A program made the translations under genes and the position numbers. A DNA stretch of 7,493 bases from Acidimicrobiia bacterium (GTDB lineage: Bacteria > Actinomycetota > Acidimicrobiia > IMCC26256): NCBI GenBank assembly GCA_023262065.1, contig JALRDW010000013.1, forward strand, positions 1 through 7,493, in the 5' to 3' direction. Below the pieces are notes generated by a model. It was not told where the DNA came from, made no database searches, and saw nothing but the letters and a program-made list of their open reading frames with translations. Numbering within the stretch: position 1 is the stretch's first letter; the number at the start of each line of letters is the position of its first letter. Of this stretch, positions 1-5,821 are shown piece by piece.

Positions 1-182
1 ATTCCAACTGCACCAAATCCAGGTTTCGCTAAGGGAAGTAGTACAGAGAAGAAAATGCGACGTTCGGCAGCTCCATCAACGAGGGCAGCTTCACGCAGTT
101 CTTCAGGGATTTGATCAAAGTAAGACTTGATCATCAAAATCGCAAAGGGCAGATTGAAGACTGTATTAATCAGAATCAGTCC
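1..182 (-). CDS. Carbohydrate ABC transporter permease (MalG-type), internal fragment
   Basis: Read on the minus strand, these bases give an uninterrupted 60-codon frame with no start or stop of its own. It begins G-LILINTVFNLPFAILMIKS and then carries the EAA loop (IPEELREAALVDGA, then FFSVLLPLAKPG). This is the cytoplasmic loop by which MalG/UgpE-type permeases dock onto their ATPase subunit, followed by the start of the next membrane segment. The gene would continue off the left edge. Its other end is lost near base 182, where the frame meets unrelated GC-rich sequence. G+C is about 44% by hand count, against over 70% for every neighbour, and codons such as ATT, AAT, CTT and TTA are unlike the rest of the window. 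The family call is firm; the transported sugar cannot be told. It is probably foreign to the rest of the window. Confidence 0.85.
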
Positions 183-1206
183 CGTACACCATCATGTTCC
201 ACGACCCGGCGTCGCGGTGGGCGAGGACGGGGGCCAGGCGTCCGAGCGGGCCGAGCAGTGCGCCCTCCGGGTGGGGGTCGAGGCCCTCATGCGCGGGGAG
301 CACGTCGCGGGCGAGCCGTTCGAGCTCGGGACCGAGCGCGCCGACCGGACCGCGAGAGGCCCGACCGAGCTCGATGATCCACGCGAGCACCCGATCGACG
401 TGCTCGAGCGCACGGTCCGCCGACGCGTCGAGCAGCGTGTTGAGGGGGGTGCCCGGCGCTGCGGTCTCGACCGACGCGGCGAGATCGGCGACCTCGAACC
501 GCCCGAGCAGGCGCGGTGCCCGGATGGCACAGGTCGGGGCGTGGCGCGTGAGCAGCGCGAGCCCGGCGGCGTCCGCGTCGAAGGGCGCGCGGTACCCGGG
601 GACCCGGGCGATCTTCACGACGGTCGTCGGTCGGTCCGCCCCCCGGGGGATGGCGTGGAGCACCACGCGTTGGAAGTCGTCGCCGTCACCGAACCGGGCG
701 GTCCAGCCGCCGGACGCATCCGTGCCGAACTCGGCTGCGGCGGCGAGGGGGAACGGGGGACCGGCCGCGGGGGCGGCGAGGGTCACCAGCGCTCCGGTGG
801 GGACGAGGCCCATCCCGGCCCCGATGCGGGCGGCGGTCCGCCGTACGGCCTCGATCGGTCGCCCGCCCGGCGTCGGGTCCGCGAACGCGAGGCGGGCGGC
901 CGGCGGCGCCCCGATCGGGAACGCGAGCCGGGGCCCCTCCGGCCCGGGCCGCACGAGGAGCCGGGTCACGGCATGACCCCGGGCCCGCAGGGCCCGGGTC
1001 GGCACGCGACCTCGGAGCAGCAGCATGGGCGCATCGGAGGCGGGCACGCGGTCGGCGACGATGAGGTCCGGTCGCTCCCCGGGCCCCGCGCCGAGGCCGA
1101 GCTCGGCCACGGCCCCCGCCCAGGCAGATGCCGACGGATCGACGGCGATGCGGATCGGGGGGAGGGGGAGCACCAGGCGCAGGTCGGCGGCGCGGATCCC
1201 ACTCAT
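166..1206 (-). CDS. Kinase-fold phosphotransferase (APH-like), C-terminus cut off at the join
   Basis: The ATG at 1206 opens a 346-codon frame. Residues 1-150 form an Ala/Gly/Pro-rich N-terminal region that I do not recognise. From about residue 165 the pattern resembles an aminoglycoside-phosphotransferase/protein-kinase fold: a strand ending VVK (Lys198, candidate ATP-binding lysine), a helix of the type DADAAGLALL, a PGTPL turn near 251, and a catalytic loop HRDAGSWNMM (His330, Asp332, Asn337). The metal-binding Asp and the helical C-lobe that should follow are absent. After Gly342 the frame enters the low-GC segment and stops four codons later (TDSD, stop at 166-168). The true C-terminus is therefore missing, and the last four residues are an artefact of the join or of a real truncation. 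The substrate is unknown; such proteins act on small hydroxylated compounds. There is no strong Shine-Dalgarno before the ATG, but a TAGGCT motif 8 bases upstream suggests a leaderless transcript. It is divergent from the methionine aminopeptidase gene. Confidence 0.6.
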   Translation of the reverse strand: MSGIRAADLRLVLPLPPIRIAVDPSASAWAGAVAELGLGAGPGERPDLIVADRVPASDAPMLLLRGRVPTRALRARGHAVTRLLVRPGPEGPRLAFPIGAPPAARLAFADPTPGGRPIEAVRRTAARIGAGMGLVPTGALVTLAAPAAGPPFPLAAAAEFGTDASGGWTARFGDGDDFQRVVLHAIPRGADRPTTVVKIARVPGYRAPFDADAAGLALLTRHAPTCAIRAPRLLGRFEVADLAASVETAAPGTPLNTLLDASADRALEHVDRVLAWIIELGRASRGPVGALGPELERLARDVLPAHEGLDPHPEGALLGPLGRLAPVLAHRDAGSWNMMVYGTDSD

Positions 1207-1214
1207 CGCGTGGG

Positions 1215-1220
1215 AGCCTA
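1215..1220 (-). promoter_or_regulatory. Candidate -10 element (TAGGCT) for a leaderless phosphotransferase transcript
   Basis: On the minus strand TAGGCT matches the actinobacterial TANNNT -10 pattern and ends 8 bases before the ATG at 1206. Transcription starting 6-8 bases downstream would begin at or next to the start codon, which fits the weak Shine-Dalgarno. No -35 box is recognisable. Inferred from spacing only. Confidence 0.35.
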
Positions 1221-1235
1221 GGGCCGTCTCCGCCG

Positions 1236-1241
1236 TACGCT
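1236..1241 (+). promoter_or_regulatory. Candidate -10 element (TACGCT) for the methionine aminopeptidase gene
   Basis: TACGCT fits TANNNT and lies 36 bases before the GTG at 1278. This would give a leader of about 30 bases containing the GAGGGAG ribosome binding site at 1260-1266. The same hexamer sits at the same 36-base distance before the VIT-family gene. No clear -35 box is seen. Confidence 0.35.
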
Positions 1242-1277
1242 GTCGAGCCGACGTCAGGCGAGGGAGCCGTCCACACC

Positions 1278-2192
1278 GTGAAGTCGAACGACCCCTGCTG
1301 GTGCGGGAGCGGACAGAAGTACAAGCGGTGCCACAAACCGCTCGAGCGTCCGGTGCGACCCGGCACGATCTCGCCGATGCGCAGCGTGCCGCCGCTCATC
1401 GGCCGACCGCCCTACGCGGACACGGGCGAGCCGCCGCCCGGCCGGGAGCCCGCCGTGAAGTCGGCCGAGGTCGTCGAGCGGATGCGGGTGGCGTGCCGGG
1501 TCGCGGCGGAGATCCTGCGCGACGCCGGGACGCTCGTCGCGCCGGGTGTCACCACCGACGAGATCGACATCGCAGTGCACGAGGCGACGATCGCCCGCGG
1601 CGCGTACCCGAGCCCGCTCAACTACCACGGCTACCCGAAGAGCGTGTGCACCTCGGTGAACGAGGTGATCTGCCACGGCATCCCCGACGACCGACCGCTC
1701 GAGGACGGCGACATCGTCAACATCGACGTCACGGCCTACCTCGACGGCGTGCACGGCGACACGAACGCGACGTTCCTCGTCGGTGAGGTCGACAAGGGGT
1801 CGCGACGTCTCGTGCAGATCACGCGGGAGTGCCTGGACCGGGGCATCGCGGCGGCGAAGCCGGGACGGCCGCTCAACGAGATCGGGCGCGCCATCGAGCA
1901 CCACGCCCACGCCCACGACCTCTCCGTGATCCGCACCTTCGTCGGGCACGGCATCGGCGAGCAGTTCCACGGGGAGCCGAGCGTGCCGCACTACTACGAG
2001 CCCCGGCTCACCACGGTGCTCGAGCCGGGCATGGTGTTCACGATCGAGCCGATGATCGCGATGGGGGATCATCGGGAACGCATCTGGAGCGACGGCTGGA
2101 CCGCCGTCACCGTCGACGGGTCCCGTACCGCCCAGTTCGAGCACACGATCCTCATCACCGACACCGGCAACGAGGTGCTCACCCGGGCCTGA
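1278..2192 (+). CDS. map: Type I methionine aminopeptidase with N-terminal SEC-C zinc motif
   Basis: This cytosolic metalloenzyme removes the initiator methionine from new proteins. The 304-residue product has two parts. Residues 6-19 (PCWCGSGQKYKRCH) are a SEC-C-type zinc motif with Cys7, Cys9, Cys18 and His19; residues ~60-304 are the pita-bread catalytic domain. All five metal ligands are present: Asp150 (NID), Asp161 (GDTNATF), His224 (GHGIG), Glu257 (IEPM) and Glu288 (QFEHT). The substrate-side histidines His133 (CHGIP) and His231 (FHGEP) are present too. The frame is open further upstream, but the GTG at 1278 is preferred: it follows GAGGGAG with an 11-base spacer and starts the protein directly before the zinc motif. 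Earlier starts would run into the divergent phosphotransferase gene. SEC-C is known in SecA and some long MetAPs, where it is thought to aid ribosome association; that role here is inferred. Confidence 0.95.
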   Translation: MKSNDPCWCGSGQKYKRCHKPLERPVRPGTISPMRSVPPLIGRPPYADTGEPPPGREPAVKSAEVVERMRVACRVAAEILRDAGTLVAPGVTTDEIDIAVHEATIARGAYPSPLNYHGYPKSVCTSVNEVICHGIPDDRPLEDGDIVNIDVTAYLDGVHGDTNATFLVGEVDKGSRRLVQITRECLDRGIAAAKPGRPLNEIGRAIEHHAHAHDLSVIRTFVGHGIGEQFHGEPSVPHYYEPRLTTVLEPGMVFTIEPMIAMGDHRERIWSDGWTAVTVDGSRTAQFEHTILITDTGNEVLTRA

Positions 2193-2217
2193 GGCGCCCC
2201 CGCCCCTGCGGTCAGGC
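2187..2217. terminator. Possible bidirectional terminator between map and the VIT-family gene
   Basis: GCCTGA (2187-2192) and TCAGGC (2212-2217) are perfect reverse complements and contain the stop codons of the two convergent genes. Inside them a further CGC/GCG pairing is possible. The loop is GC-rich and there is no T-tract in either direction, so this is at best a weak or non-canonical hairpin. Both genes simply ending in GCC TGA (Ala-stop) could create the repeat by chance. Confidence 0.3.
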
Positions 2218-2931
2218 GATCGTCGTGCCGAGCAGACGACCGACGCCCGCGGCCACGGCCATCGCGATCGCACCGCCCACCACCACCCGGGTGGCGGCCC
2301 GGGCTGACCGGGCCCCGCCGAGGCGTGCGCCGGCGACGCCGAGGGCGAGCAGCAACGCGAGGGCCAGGACGCCGCTCGCGACGACCCGGGCGGTCGCCGA
2401 GGTGCCGACACCGAGCAGGGCCATGAGCACGATGGATGGGATCGAGCCCAACGCGAACGCGGCGGCGGAGACGAACGCCGCCTGCACCGGACGGGCCAGG
2501 GTGTGCTGGGCGATGCCGAGCTCGTCGCGCAGGTGGGTGCCGAGCGCGTCGGCCTCGGTGAGCTGGGCGGCCACCTGCTCGGCGAACTCGCGGGTCAGGC
2601 CGCGTTGCACGTAGATCTGCGTGAGTTCCTCGAGCTCGTGGTCGGGGGTCGCCTCGAGCTCGAGGCGCTCCTTCTCGATGTCGGCCTGCTCGGTGTCGCG
2701 CTGGCTGCTCACCGACACGTACTCGCCGAGCGCCATCGAGGCCGCGCCGGCGACGAGCCCGGCCAGACCCGCCACGAGGATGGCGCTGCGGCCGGCGTCG
2801 GTGGCCGCCACGCCGATCATGAGGCTCGTCGTCGAGACGATCCCGTCGTTCGCGCCGAGCACGGCGGCGCGCAGCCAACCGACACGGTCGTTGCGGTGAC
2901 GCTCGCGGTGGTTCGGGCTGCGGCTCGGCAC
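2212..2931 (-). CDS. VIT1/CCC1-family Fe(II)/Mn(II) transporter
   Basis: Membrane protein of 239 residues, a usual length for this family, which moves ferrous iron or manganese out of the cytoplasm. The signature LGANDGIVSTTSLMIGV lies in TM1 (about 23-42), with Asp29 at the position of the conserved TM1 aspartate. TM2 (about 49-69) ends in the family motif ASMALGEYVSVSSQRDTE. A hydrophilic, Glu-rich stretch follows (about 74-145, including EKERLELEATPDHELEEL), matching the cytoplasmic metal-binding helices. TM3 (149-171), TM4 (178-200) and TM5 (216-236) complete the five-helix plan. The start is a GTG at 2931 with a GGAG Shine-Dalgarno at 2937-2940, five bases upstream. It lies 100 bases downstream of the PH-like gene on the same strand and converges on map with only 19 bases between the stops. 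Iron versus manganese cannot be decided from sequence. Confidence 0.92.
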   Translation of the reverse strand: MPSRSPNHRERHRNDRVGWLRAAVLGANDGIVSTTSLMIGVAATDAGRSAILVAGLAGLVAGAASMALGEYVSVSSQRDTEQADIEKERLELEATPDHELEELTQIYVQRGLTREFAEQVAAQLTEADALGTHLRDELGIAQHTLARPVQAAFVSAAAFALGSIPSIVLMALLGVGTSATARVVASGVLALALLLALGVAGARLGGARSARAATRVVVGGAIAMAVAAGVGRLLGTTIA

Positions 2932-2967
2932 GGATGCTCCGGACGGGTGGTGGTCGGATCCCGCGCG

Positions 2968-2973
2968 AGCGTA
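2968..2973 (-). promoter_or_regulatory. Candidate -10 element (TACGCT) for the VIT-family gene
   Basis: On the minus strand TACGCT (TANNNT pattern) stands 36 bases before the GTG at 2931, predicting a ~30-base leader with the GGAG ribosome binding site. It suggests this gene has its own promoter within the 100-base gap after the PH-like gene. No good -35 box is visible. Confidence 0.35.
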
Positions 2974-3031
2974 CGTCCCGTCCGCTGCGTCAGGGGGTGG
3001 TCGGGGGTGTGACCTCGGCCTCCGTCCGGGC

Positions 3032-3343
3032 TCAGCCGCGACTCCGGCGGGTGGTGTCGGCGATGATCCGCTGGGCCGTGGCCGCAGCGGCCGGGGTGAG
3101 CCCGCGGATCTGGAGGCGTCCGGGGTCGGCGTCGACCACGAGCCGGATGCCCGTGAACACCTTCTTCTGTCGGGCCACCCGGTGGATCCCGGCGAGCGGG
3201 ATCTCCCGGACGCCCTCGGGGTGGGCCACCACGATGCGGTCGGCGAACATCAGCACATCGCTGCGCCGCCACCGTCGGGCCCCGCGCACGAGGACCTGGC
3301 GGAGCAGCAGCAGCACCTCGTCGTCCGGTGCCCGAGCGTCCAC
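3032..3343 (-). CDS. Small hypothetical protein, PH-like fold suspected
   Basis: I do not recognise this 103-residue protein by name. It has no signal peptide or membrane segment. Residues ~15-80 read as a run of short amphipathic strands (VLVRGARRW, VLMFADRIVVA, REIPLAGIHRVARQ, IRLVVDADPGRLQIRGL) followed by one C-terminal helix (PAAAATAQRIIADT). That layout resembles bacterial PH-like domains, but this is a pattern-level inference. The IPLAGI-type step from strand to turn supports it. I chose the GTG at 3343: the TTG at 3352, three codons earlier, overlaps a TAGGTT motif (3351-3356) that would be the -10 box of a leaderless mRNA starting at this GTG. The TTG cannot be excluded. It is divergent from the lipoprotein gene and upstream of the VIT-family gene. 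The function is unknown. Confidence 0.65.
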   Translation of the reverse strand: MDARAPDDEVLLLLRQVLVRGARRWRRSDVLMFADRIVVAHPEGVREIPLAGIHRVARQKKVFTGIRLVVDADPGRLQIRGLTPAAAATAQRIIADTTRRSRG

Positions 3344-3350
3344 GGCGCGC

Positions 3351-3356
3351 AACCTA
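3351..3356 (-). promoter_or_regulatory. Candidate -10 element (TAGGTT) for a leaderless PH-like gene
   Basis: On the minus strand TAGGTT ends seven bases before the GTG at 3343, the spacing expected between a TANNNT box and the first base of a leaderless actinobacterial message. There is no good Shine-Dalgarno for this gene, which agrees. This site decides the start chosen for the gene. Confidence 0.4.
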
Positions 3357-3372
3357 GCGGGGGCGCGCGGGC

Positions 3373-3389
3373 GCGGTCGGCCCGACCGC
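3373..3389. promoter_or_regulatory. 17-base perfect dyad, candidate operator in a divergent promoter region
   Basis: GCGGTCGG-C-CCGACCGC is a perfect inverted repeat with 8-base arms and a single central base. It sits in the 105 bases between two divergent genes. It covers roughly the -35 region of both inferred promoters: 16 bases upstream of TAGGTT (minus) and 3 bases upstream of TAGCCT (plus). A dimeric regulator bound here could control both genes. Chance is possible in DNA this GC-rich, and no regulator gene is in the window. Confidence 0.4.
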
Positions 3390-3392
3390 CAC

Positions 3393-3398
3393 TAGCCT
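3393..3398 (+). promoter_or_regulatory. Candidate -10 element (TAGCCT) for the lipoprotein gene
   Basis: TAGCCT matches TANNNT and lies 50 bases before the ATG at 3449. It predicts a leader of about 44 bases with the GGGGGA Shine-Dalgarno at 3435-3440. No -35 box is recognised; its place is occupied by the dyad at 3373-3389. Confidence 0.3.
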
Positions 3399-3448
3399 CC
3401 CCGCAGCCCGCCCGAGCGGCGCGGGCCCGGACACGGGGGACGGTACGG

Positions 3449-5794
3449 ATGCGCATCGGGGGATCGCGCGGTGCGCTGCGCCGCCGGGGATCGGTCGTGG
3501 CCGGGGTGGCGCTCATGGTCGCCGCGCTCAGCGGGTGCCAGATGTACCTCGTCGCGAACACGGACTCGGGTGCGCCGGACGGGCCGATCGTCATCGTCGA
3601 GCCGGCGGATCACTCCCAGCTCGCCGCCGACTTCTCGACGATGCCGGTCGAGATCGACGCGTCCGGGGTGGACGCCGACGACCTCCGGGTCTACTTCGAG
3701 ACGGGGTCACAGACGGTCTTCGCCCCGATCACCGGGCTCTTCGAGCGGTCCGGCGACACGTGGACCGCGGCACTGCCCCGACAGATCTTCCGGCCCGGCG
3801 TGACCTACATCACCGCCGAGGTCGTGCCCTCGGAGGGCGAGCGGATCACCCGGCGGGTGGCGGTCTCGTGGGAACCCGACATCGACGTATCGGCGGCGGA
3901 CCGGTGCGAGACGCTCGGTCAGGACCGGTGCCTCCTGCCGTTCCCGAGCGACGCGTACACGGTCGAGGACCCGGCCACCGACACCGGCCGGCGTGTGCAC
4001 CTCGACGTCGCGTCGATGCCGACGAACGTCGGCGGCACCCCGATCGACCCGACCGAGATCAACCGGAACGACGGCTTCTCGCCGGGCGCGCTCATCATGG
4101 CCGAGGTCCCCGGGCTCGACCTCGAGCGCACCGACGAGCCGCGGATCGACGCGTTGGGGCGCGCGCTGCTCCCGGATTCGCCGGTCATGGTCGTCGATGC
4201 CGACACCCGCGAGCGGATCCCGGTGTTCGCAGAGATCGACCAAGCGAGCCTCGGCGGGACCCCGCTGCTCCTCGTGCGCCCGGTCCGCAACCTCGAGGAG
4301 GGCCACCGCTACGTGGTCGGCCTGCGCAACCTCCGGCGGGCGGACGGCTCACTCATCCAACCGGACCGGGCGTTCCGCGTGTACCGGGACAACATCCCGA
4401 CCTTCATCCCCGAGATCGAGGCGCGACGCCCGGCGGTGTTCCGGAACATGACCGTCCTCGCCGAGGCGGGCATGGTGGTCGAGGACATCTACCTCGCCTG
4501 GGACTTCACGGTCGCGAGCCAGCGCAGCCTCACGGAGCGGTCACTGTCCATCCGCGACCAGACCTTCGACGCACTCGGTGCGACCGGAACGCCGGACTTC
4601 ACGATCGACGCCGTGGTCGAGGCTCCGAACCCGGACACCCTCCGTCGAATCCGCGGCACCTTCACCGTGCCGAACTACCTCGAGGGGGACGGTGGTCCGG
4701 GCAACGCGTTCCACTACGACGACCCCTCGGACCCCGACGCGCTGCCCGACCCGAACGGCAGCTACGAGGCGAACTTCATCTGCAACATCCCGCGCGCGGC
4801 CGTGGGGACGGACGGGACGGCGGTCCAGGGTCGGAGCCTCATCTACGGCCACGGCCTGCTCGGCGAGGCGAACCAGGTCAACGGGTTCGCGGCGCTCGGG
4901 AACCGGTACAACTACACGATGTGCGCCACCGACTGGATCGGCATGGCGACCGAGGATCTGCCCAACGTCGCCGCGGTCCTCGGGGACCTCTCCGGATTCG
5001 ACACCATGGCCGATCGGATGCAGCAGGGCATCCTGAACTTCCAGGTCCTCGGACGCCTCCTCAACAGCGTGGAGGGCTTCGCCACCGATCCGGCCTTCCG
5101 GGTCGGCTCGGACGATCGGGCCTCCTTCCGCCCGGACTCGTTGGTGTTCAACGGCAACAGCCAGGGCGGAATCATGGGCGGTGCGCTCACCGCACTGTCG
5201 AACGAGTTCGAACGGGCGGTGCTCGGCGTGCCGGGCATGAACTACTCGACGCTGCTCTCCCGGAGCATCGACTACGACCCGTTCTCCGCGATCAACAGCG
5301 TCGCCTACCCGGATCCCTACGACCAGACCTTCGGTCAGGCACTCATCCAGATGCTCTGGGATCGGGGCGAGAGCAACGGGTACGCGCACCACGTGACCGA
5401 TGATCCGCTCCCGGGCACGAGGACCCACGAGGTGCTGCTGCTCGAGGCGTTCGGCGACCACCAGGTGACGAACATCGCGACGGAGAACCAGGCCCGGACC
5501 TACGGGGTCGCCACGCCGATGCCCAACCTCGCCCCCGGACGGTCCTGGGACACGACGCCGATGTGGGGGATCGACCGCGTCACCTCGTTCCCGTACTCCG
5601 GGTCGGCCCTCATCGAGTGGGACTTCCCGTTCGCGACCGGTGCGCCGCCGATCGTGAACCTGCCGAACCGCGCCGGCACGGATCCGCACGGACTCGGTGG
5701 GCGCGAGCCGCGTCTCGGTATCCAGGTCGCCTACTTCTTCGAGGGACTGCTCGTCGACGTCTGCGGCGGACCCTGCATCAGCGACGTCCGCTGA
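3449..5794 (+). CDS. Exported lipoprotein with lipase-like alpha/beta-hydrolase domain
   Basis: The 781-residue product starts at the ATG at 3449, eight bases after GGGGGA. Its N-terminus is a lipoprotein signal: Arg-rich (RGALRRR), a hydrophobic core (VVAGVALMVAAL), and the lipobox LSGC with Cys30 as the lipidation site. It is probably anchored outside the cytoplasmic membrane. Residues ~45-145 look like an Ig-like beta domain. At ~153-310, a stretch opening CLLPFPSDAY recalls the N-terminal domain of VolA-type bacterial lipases. The catalytic domain has GHGLLGE (467-473, oxyanion region), the nucleophile elbow GNSQGG with Ser571, VPGMNYSTLL at 594-603, an acid candidate Asp670 in FGDHQV, and His747 in DPHG as likely base. 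His671 is the alternative. Two Cys pairs (153/161 and 772/776, CGGPC) may form disulfides. An ester-cleaving role is inferred; the substrate is unknown. It is divergent from the PH-like gene and convergent with the second hydrolase. Confidence 0.85.
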   Translation: MRIGGSRGALRRRGSVVAGVALMVAALSGCQMYLVANTDSGAPDGPIVIVEPADHSQLAADFSTMPVEIDASGVDADDLRVYFETGSQTVFAPITGLFERSGDTWTAALPRQIFRPGVTYITAEVVPSEGERITRRVAVSWEPDIDVSAADRCETLGQDRCLLPFPSDAYTVEDPATDTGRRVHLDVASMPTNVGGTPIDPTEINRNDGFSPGALIMAEVPGLDLERTDEPRIDALGRALLPDSPVMVVDADTRERIPVFAEIDQASLGGTPLLLVRPVRNLEEGHRYVVGLRNLRRADGSLIQPDRAFRVYRDNIPTFIPEIEARRPAVFRNMTVLAEAGMVVEDIYLAWDFTVASQRSLTERSLSIRDQTFDALGATGTPDFTIDAVVEAPNPDTLRRIRGTFTVPNYLEGDGGPGNAFHYDDPSDPDALPDPNGSYEANFICNIPRAAVGTDGTAVQGRSLIYGHGLLGEANQVNGFAALGNRYNYTMCATDWIGMATEDLPNVAAVLGDLSGFDTMADRMQQGILNFQVLGRLLNSVEGFATDPAFRVGSDDRASFRPDSLVFNGNSQGGIMGGALTALSNEFERAVLGVPGMNYSTLLSRSIDYDPFSAINSVAYPDPYDQTFGQALIQMLWDRGESNGYAHHVTDDPLPGTRTHEVLLLEAFGDHQVTNIATENQARTYGVATPMPNLAPGRSWDTTPMWGIDRVTSFPYSGSALIEWDFPFATGAPPIVNLPNRAGTDPHGLGGREPRLGIQVAYFFEGLLVDVCGGPCISDVR

Positions 5795-5821
5795 CGCGGG
5801 GTCGAGGCGGCGCGGTTCAGC
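5790..5821. terminator. Possible bidirectional terminator between the two hydrolase genes
   Basis: GCTGA-CGCG (5790-5798) pairs with CGCG-GT-TCAGC (5811-5821). This makes a nine-pair stem with a two-base bulge and a 12-base loop, and the outer arms include both convergent stop codons. The whole gap between the genes is only 22 bases. There is no T-tract on either side. Confidence 0.4.

Noticed and set aside
1..200. Mobile element or prophage end at the left edge
   Set aside because: No integrase, transposase, terminal repeat, target duplication or tRNA is present at the break; the sequence there is an ordinary transporter gene.
127..1221. Long plus-strand open frame opposite the phosphotransferase
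   Set aside because: It is Arg/Gly/Pro-rich low-complexity sequence with no domain, crosses the compositional join, and overlies a recognisable gene on the other strand. High GC readily produces such shadow frames.
2503..3012. Plus-strand frame opposite the VIT-family gene
   Set aside because: It is the antisense of a well-supported membrane protein and has no motif of its own.
2932..3031. Riboswitch or small RNA upstream of the metal transporter
   Set aside because: The predicted leader is only ~30 bases, and I see no metal-riboswitch (yybP-ykoY/mntP type) consensus in the gap.
3182..3448. Upstream extension of the lipoprotein frame
   Set aside because: It overlaps the divergent PH-like gene, and a start there would bury the lipoprotein signal peptide about 90 residues inside the protein. 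The ATG at 3449 has a good ribosome binding site.
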